Assembly (NCBI GenBank): GCA_021827255.1
Contig: JAKAWO010000152.1
Span: 1 to 7,304 of the forward strand
Length of the DNA: 7,304 nt
Reading direction: 5' to 3'
Origin: Acidobacteriota bacterium
GTDB lineage: Bacteria > Acidobacteriota > Terriglobia > UBA7540
The position numbers and the translations under genes were made by a program. Within the stretch, counting starts at the first letter, position 1. Each line of letters starts with the position of its first letter. Under the pieces are notes generated by a model that was not told where the DNA came from, made no database searches, and saw nothing but the letters and a program-made list of their open reading frames with translations. This document shows, piece by piece, positions 5,398 through 7,304 of this stretch.

Positions 5398-6114
5398 TCA
5401 ACCCCGCCAATTCAGCTCGGCGTCGGAACGGCGAATATAGAGAGCATCCAGTGGGCTGCTAGGCTCCGAGTTCTCTACGCCGCGTCGCGCGATGCGAGCA
5501 ATCGCTCCCAGCAGCGGCTCGGAGAGCGTTCGCCACTGTCCGGGCAGACCCAGCGACTGATAAAGCTCATGGCTGGCCGCGTCGCCCTCTCGCGCGACCC
5601 ATGCGAGGCTCGCGAGTTCAGCGGGCGGGATTTTCTCCAGCAGGTGGACAATCGCCGCCCGGTCGAGCACCCATCCTTCAGCGTCGGCCCTGAAGTTGCC
5701 GTCGTGGGGCGCAGCCACATGGCTCTCCCGGCGGAAAATGTTAAGGTAGAATTCGCCCCGCCTCGCGTCCACAATCGGAATGGCCAGATGCGTTCCCGGC
5801 CGCGCGGTCTCCACCATGGCCTCGAATACGGAAACCCCGCGCGCGGCCCGGTTAAACGCGCTCCTCCATCCTTGCGCCGCCGCAAGTCCAACCCGAATGC
5901 CCGTAAAGGACCCCGGCCCGTTCGCGGCGGCATAAAGATCAACGTCGGCGAACCGCAGTTTCGACTGCGCCAAGGCAAGCTCAGCCATTTCGAACAAGGT
6001 CACCGAATAGAGATTCGCCGGGCGCGTGTTCAGGACCTGCGACAGCGGGGTCGCGTCCCGATATACCGCCACGCCGCCGTGCAGGCTGGTGGTGTCGATC
6101 GCCAGAACGATCAT
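5398..6114 (-). CDS. tsaB: tRNA threonylcarbamoyladenosine biosynthesis protein TsaB
   Basis: This 238-residue protein is an ASKHA-fold partner of TsaD and TsaE in the complex that makes the essential t6A modification at position 37 of ANN-decoding tRNAs. Diagnostic features are the N terminus MIVLAIDTTS with the first phosphate-like loop, GPGSFTGIRVGLAAAQG (66-82), VDARRGEFY (115-123) and the C-terminal YIRRSDAEL (226-234). Length is typical. The frame stays open for 276 more codons upstream, but that part is antisense to deoC and lacks resemblance to the family, so the start is the ATG at 6114. No Shine-Dalgarno precedes it; a TATAAT lies only nine bases before the ATG, suggesting a leaderless mRNA. 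rimI follows; tsaD and tsaE are not in the window. Confidence 0.93.
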   Translation of the reverse strand: MIVLAIDTTSLHGGVAVYRDATPLSQVLNTRPANLYSVTLFEMAELALAQSKLRFADVDLYAAANGPGSFTGIRVGLAAAQGWRSAFNRAARGVSVFEAMVETARPGTHLAIPIVDARRGEFYLNIFRRESHVAAPHDGNFRADAEGWVLDRAAIVHLLEKIPPAELASLAWVAREGDAASHELYQSLGLPGQWRTLSEPLLGAIARIARRGVENSEPSSPLDALYIRRSDAELNWRG

Positions 6115-6123
6115 CCAGATTGC

Positions 6124-6129
6124 ATTATA
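6124..6129 (-). promoter_or_regulatory. Perfect -10 (TATAAT) for a probably leaderless tsaB transcript
   Basis: TATAAT on the minus strand lies nine bases before the tsaB ATG, so transcription would begin within about three bases of the start codon. No good -35 hexamer and no TG extension are present, so the call rests on the perfect hexamer and its position. Confidence 0.45.
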
Positions 6130-6248
6130 CGGACAGTCTCTCCTGCTTGGGTAGCCGCGACGGTGTGGTTTCCGTCGCGGGTTCGTGCTCGCAAGCCGGC
6201 AGCTTTTGGCTGAGTGCAAAGCCCGTGCCCGCGGTGAAACGGCGGCTA

Positions 6249-6257
6249 TGTTAAAAT
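6249..6257 (+). promoter_or_regulatory. Candidate extended -10 promoter for deoC
   Basis: TGTTAAAAT fits an extended -10 (TGn plus TAAAAT, 5 of 6 matches). Transcription would start near 6264, which would exclude the ATG at 6256 and leave a leader of about 40 bases before the ATG at 6304. No good -35 is seen. Confidence 0.4.
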
Positions 6258-6303
6258 GCTGCTTCGCGCGCTCAACGGTAATAAAAGACGCCGGTGTTTC
6301 GGA

Positions 6304-7170
6304 ATGCAGGAACTCATCTTGACGCGATCCGAACTCGAGACCATCGTAAGCACCCTCGCCCTTGAAATGTCCAATCGCGGGCCCGCTGCCCGGCCCGCCA
6401 GTCTGCCGTCGCGCGACCTCGAGGTTTGCGACTCGGAGACCTGTCCGCGGCGTGCTTCGCCCGCGACCGTGGAACCCGGCTCGATTCATCTGACGCCCGA
6501 ACTCCGCCGCCTGGCGCGTCTGATGGACCACACGCTGCTCAAGCCTGACGCCACCCGCGAACAAGTCGAGCGCCTCGCGCAGGAGGCCCTTCAGTTTTCC
6601 TTCGCGGCCGCCTGCGTCAATCCGTATTGGACGCCGCTTGTGGCCGAGCGTCTCCGTGGCTCCTCCGTGCTCGTGGCCAGCGTCGTGGGCTTTCCCTTCG
6701 GCGCCACGTTCACCTGCGCCAAGCGCGCCGAGGCCGAGGCCGCCATCGTCGTCGGCGCTCAGGAAATTGACATGGTGATGAACGTGGGCGCGATGCGTTC
6801 CGGCGACTTGATCTGCGCGCAGGCTGACATTCGCGGCGTCGTCGAGGTTTGTCACGCCATGGGGGCGCGTGTGAAGGTGATTCTGGAAAATGCTTATCTC
6901 ACCGACGAGCAGAAAATCACCGCTTGCCGCCTGGCCGAACACGCCGGGGCGGATTATGTCAAGACCTCAACCGGCTTTGGCTCCTCGGGCGCGAAGGTTG
7001 CCGACGTGCGCCTGATGCGCAAAGCGGTGAGCGCGAAGACGGGCGTCAAAGCCGCCGGAGGCATTCGCAGCCTGCCGGACGCCCTGGCCATGCTTCAAGC
7101 CGGCGCCACGCGCCTGGGAACCAGCGCCTCCGTCGCCATCCTGGCAGAAGCCGCCCAGTGGTTGGACTGA
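6304..7170 (+). CDS. deoC: Deoxyribose-phosphate aldolase DeoC with N-terminal extension
   Basis: This class I aldolase cleaves 2-deoxyribose-5-phosphate to glyceraldehyde-3-phosphate and acetaldehyde in deoxynucleoside catabolism. From the ATG at 6304 it has 288 residues. The TIM-barrel domain begins near residue 65 with LARLMDHTLLKPDATREQ. Catalytic positions are visible: Asp156 in EIDMVMNVGA, Lys191 in VKVILENAYL, the Schiff-base Lys220 in DYVKTSTGFG and Lys249 in GVKAAGGIRS; the C terminus contains RLGTSASVAIL. Before the barrel lie about 60 extra residues: a predicted amphipathic helix (LTRSELETIVSTLALEM, 7-22) followed by a Pro/Ala-rich linker with two cysteines. An ATG 16 codons upstream (6256) is in frame but overlaps the likely promoter. 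The ribosome site is weak. The next gene begins three bases after the stop. Confidence 0.93.
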   Translation: MQELILTRSELETIVSTLALEMSNRGPAARPASLPSRDLEVCDSETCPRRASPATVEPGSIHLTPELRRLARLMDHTLLKPDATREQVERLAQEALQFSFAAACVNPYWTPLVAERLRGSSVLVASVVGFPFGATFTCAKRAEAEAAIVVGAQEIDMVMNVGAMRSGDLICAQADIRGVVEVCHAMGARVKVILENAYLTDEQKITACRLAEHAGADYVKTSTGFGSSGAKVADVRLMRKAVSAKTGVKAAGGIRSLPDALAMLQAGATRLGTSASVAILAEAAQWLD

Positions 7171-7173
7171 TCC

Positions 7174-7304
7174 ATGCCCGAGACCGTCAAAGCGCCGCCG
7201 CGTCCCCTCGGCCCGACCGAACTCCTCAGCCTGCTGATCGAGGTGGGGGAGCAGGTCAATTCCACCCTCGATCTGGACGAGCTGATGAAGCGCATCGCCG
7301 AACT
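7174..7304 (+). CDS. Probable GAF-domain signalling protein, 5' part only
   Basis: Only 43 codons lie in the window. After a short Pro-rich start comes TELLSLLIEVGEQVNSTLDL and then DELMKRIAE, the typical lead-in helix of GAF sensor domains (pattern LLEVGxxLNSTLDLDELLxxI). In bacteria such proteins often continue as PP2C/SpoIIE (RsbU-like) phosphatases, histidine kinases or diguanylate cyclases; the output domain is beyond the edge and cannot be told. The ATG lies three bases after the deoC stop, so the two are probably translationally coupled. Confidence 0.65.
   Translation, partial: MPETVKAPPRPLGPTELLSLLIEVGEQVNSTLDLDELMKRIAE

Noticed and set aside
5287..6213. 308-codon plus-strand open frame across tsaB
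   Set aside because: It overlaps a confidently identified gene on the opposite strand and its translation is Arg-rich with no recognisable domain.
6256..6303. Earlier in-frame ATG for deoC
   Set aside because: It overlaps the candidate -10 element, has no ribosome site, and adds an Arg-rich stretch (GNKRRRCFG) unlike DeoC N termini; the ATG at 6304 is preferred but not proven.
6115..6942. 276-codon upstream extension in frame with tsaB
   Set aside because: It is antisense to deoC, and family TsaB proteins begin at the MIVLAIDTTS motif; a TATAAT lies just before that ATG.

Overview
The window is GC-rich bacterial chromosome holding eight protein genes, two of them cut by the window edges. 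No phage, transposase, CRISPR or RNA gene was recognised. The GC content, fairly long intergenic spaces, TolQ variant, PVC/Acidobacteria-type sodium:solute symporter with a long C-terminal insertion, unusual NagA and lysine-rich secreted peptides suggest Acidobacteriota or, second, Verrucomicrobiota/PVC. This placement is inferred from protein style only.

Layout: (1) Positions 1-293, minus strand, are the 5' part of a tolQ-like proton-channel gene with a TTG start and a near-perfect Shine-Dalgarno. (2) A 376-base divergent intergenic region follows. (3) Plus strand 670-3570 is a two-gene unit: a sodium:solute symporter and, 24 bases later, an N-acetylglucosamine-6-phosphate deacetylase-type amidohydrolase, which together suggest uptake and catabolism of an N-acetylated amino sugar. 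(4) Positions 3571-4844 are the unusual part: a tandem duplication of a tiny minus-strand gene for an exported, extremely lysine-rich peptide (71 and 56 aa), each copy followed by a ~150-bp flank conserved at about 95% and bounded by an inverted repeat, and each preceded by a hairpin that can mask the ribosome binding site. (5) Minus strand 6114-4845 carries tsaB then rimI, a housekeeping pair for tRNA t6A modification and ribosomal protein acetylation. (6) Plus strand from 6304 carries deoC with an extra ~60-residue N-terminal segment, coupled (3-base gap) to the start of a probable GAF-domain signalling gene that runs off the window.

Most genes are ordinary metabolism and housekeeping. The parts that merit attention are the duplicated basic peptides with their conserved flanks and leader hairpins, the altered active-site loop of the deacetylase, and the N-terminal extension of DeoC, which looks like a bacterial microcompartment targeting helix.
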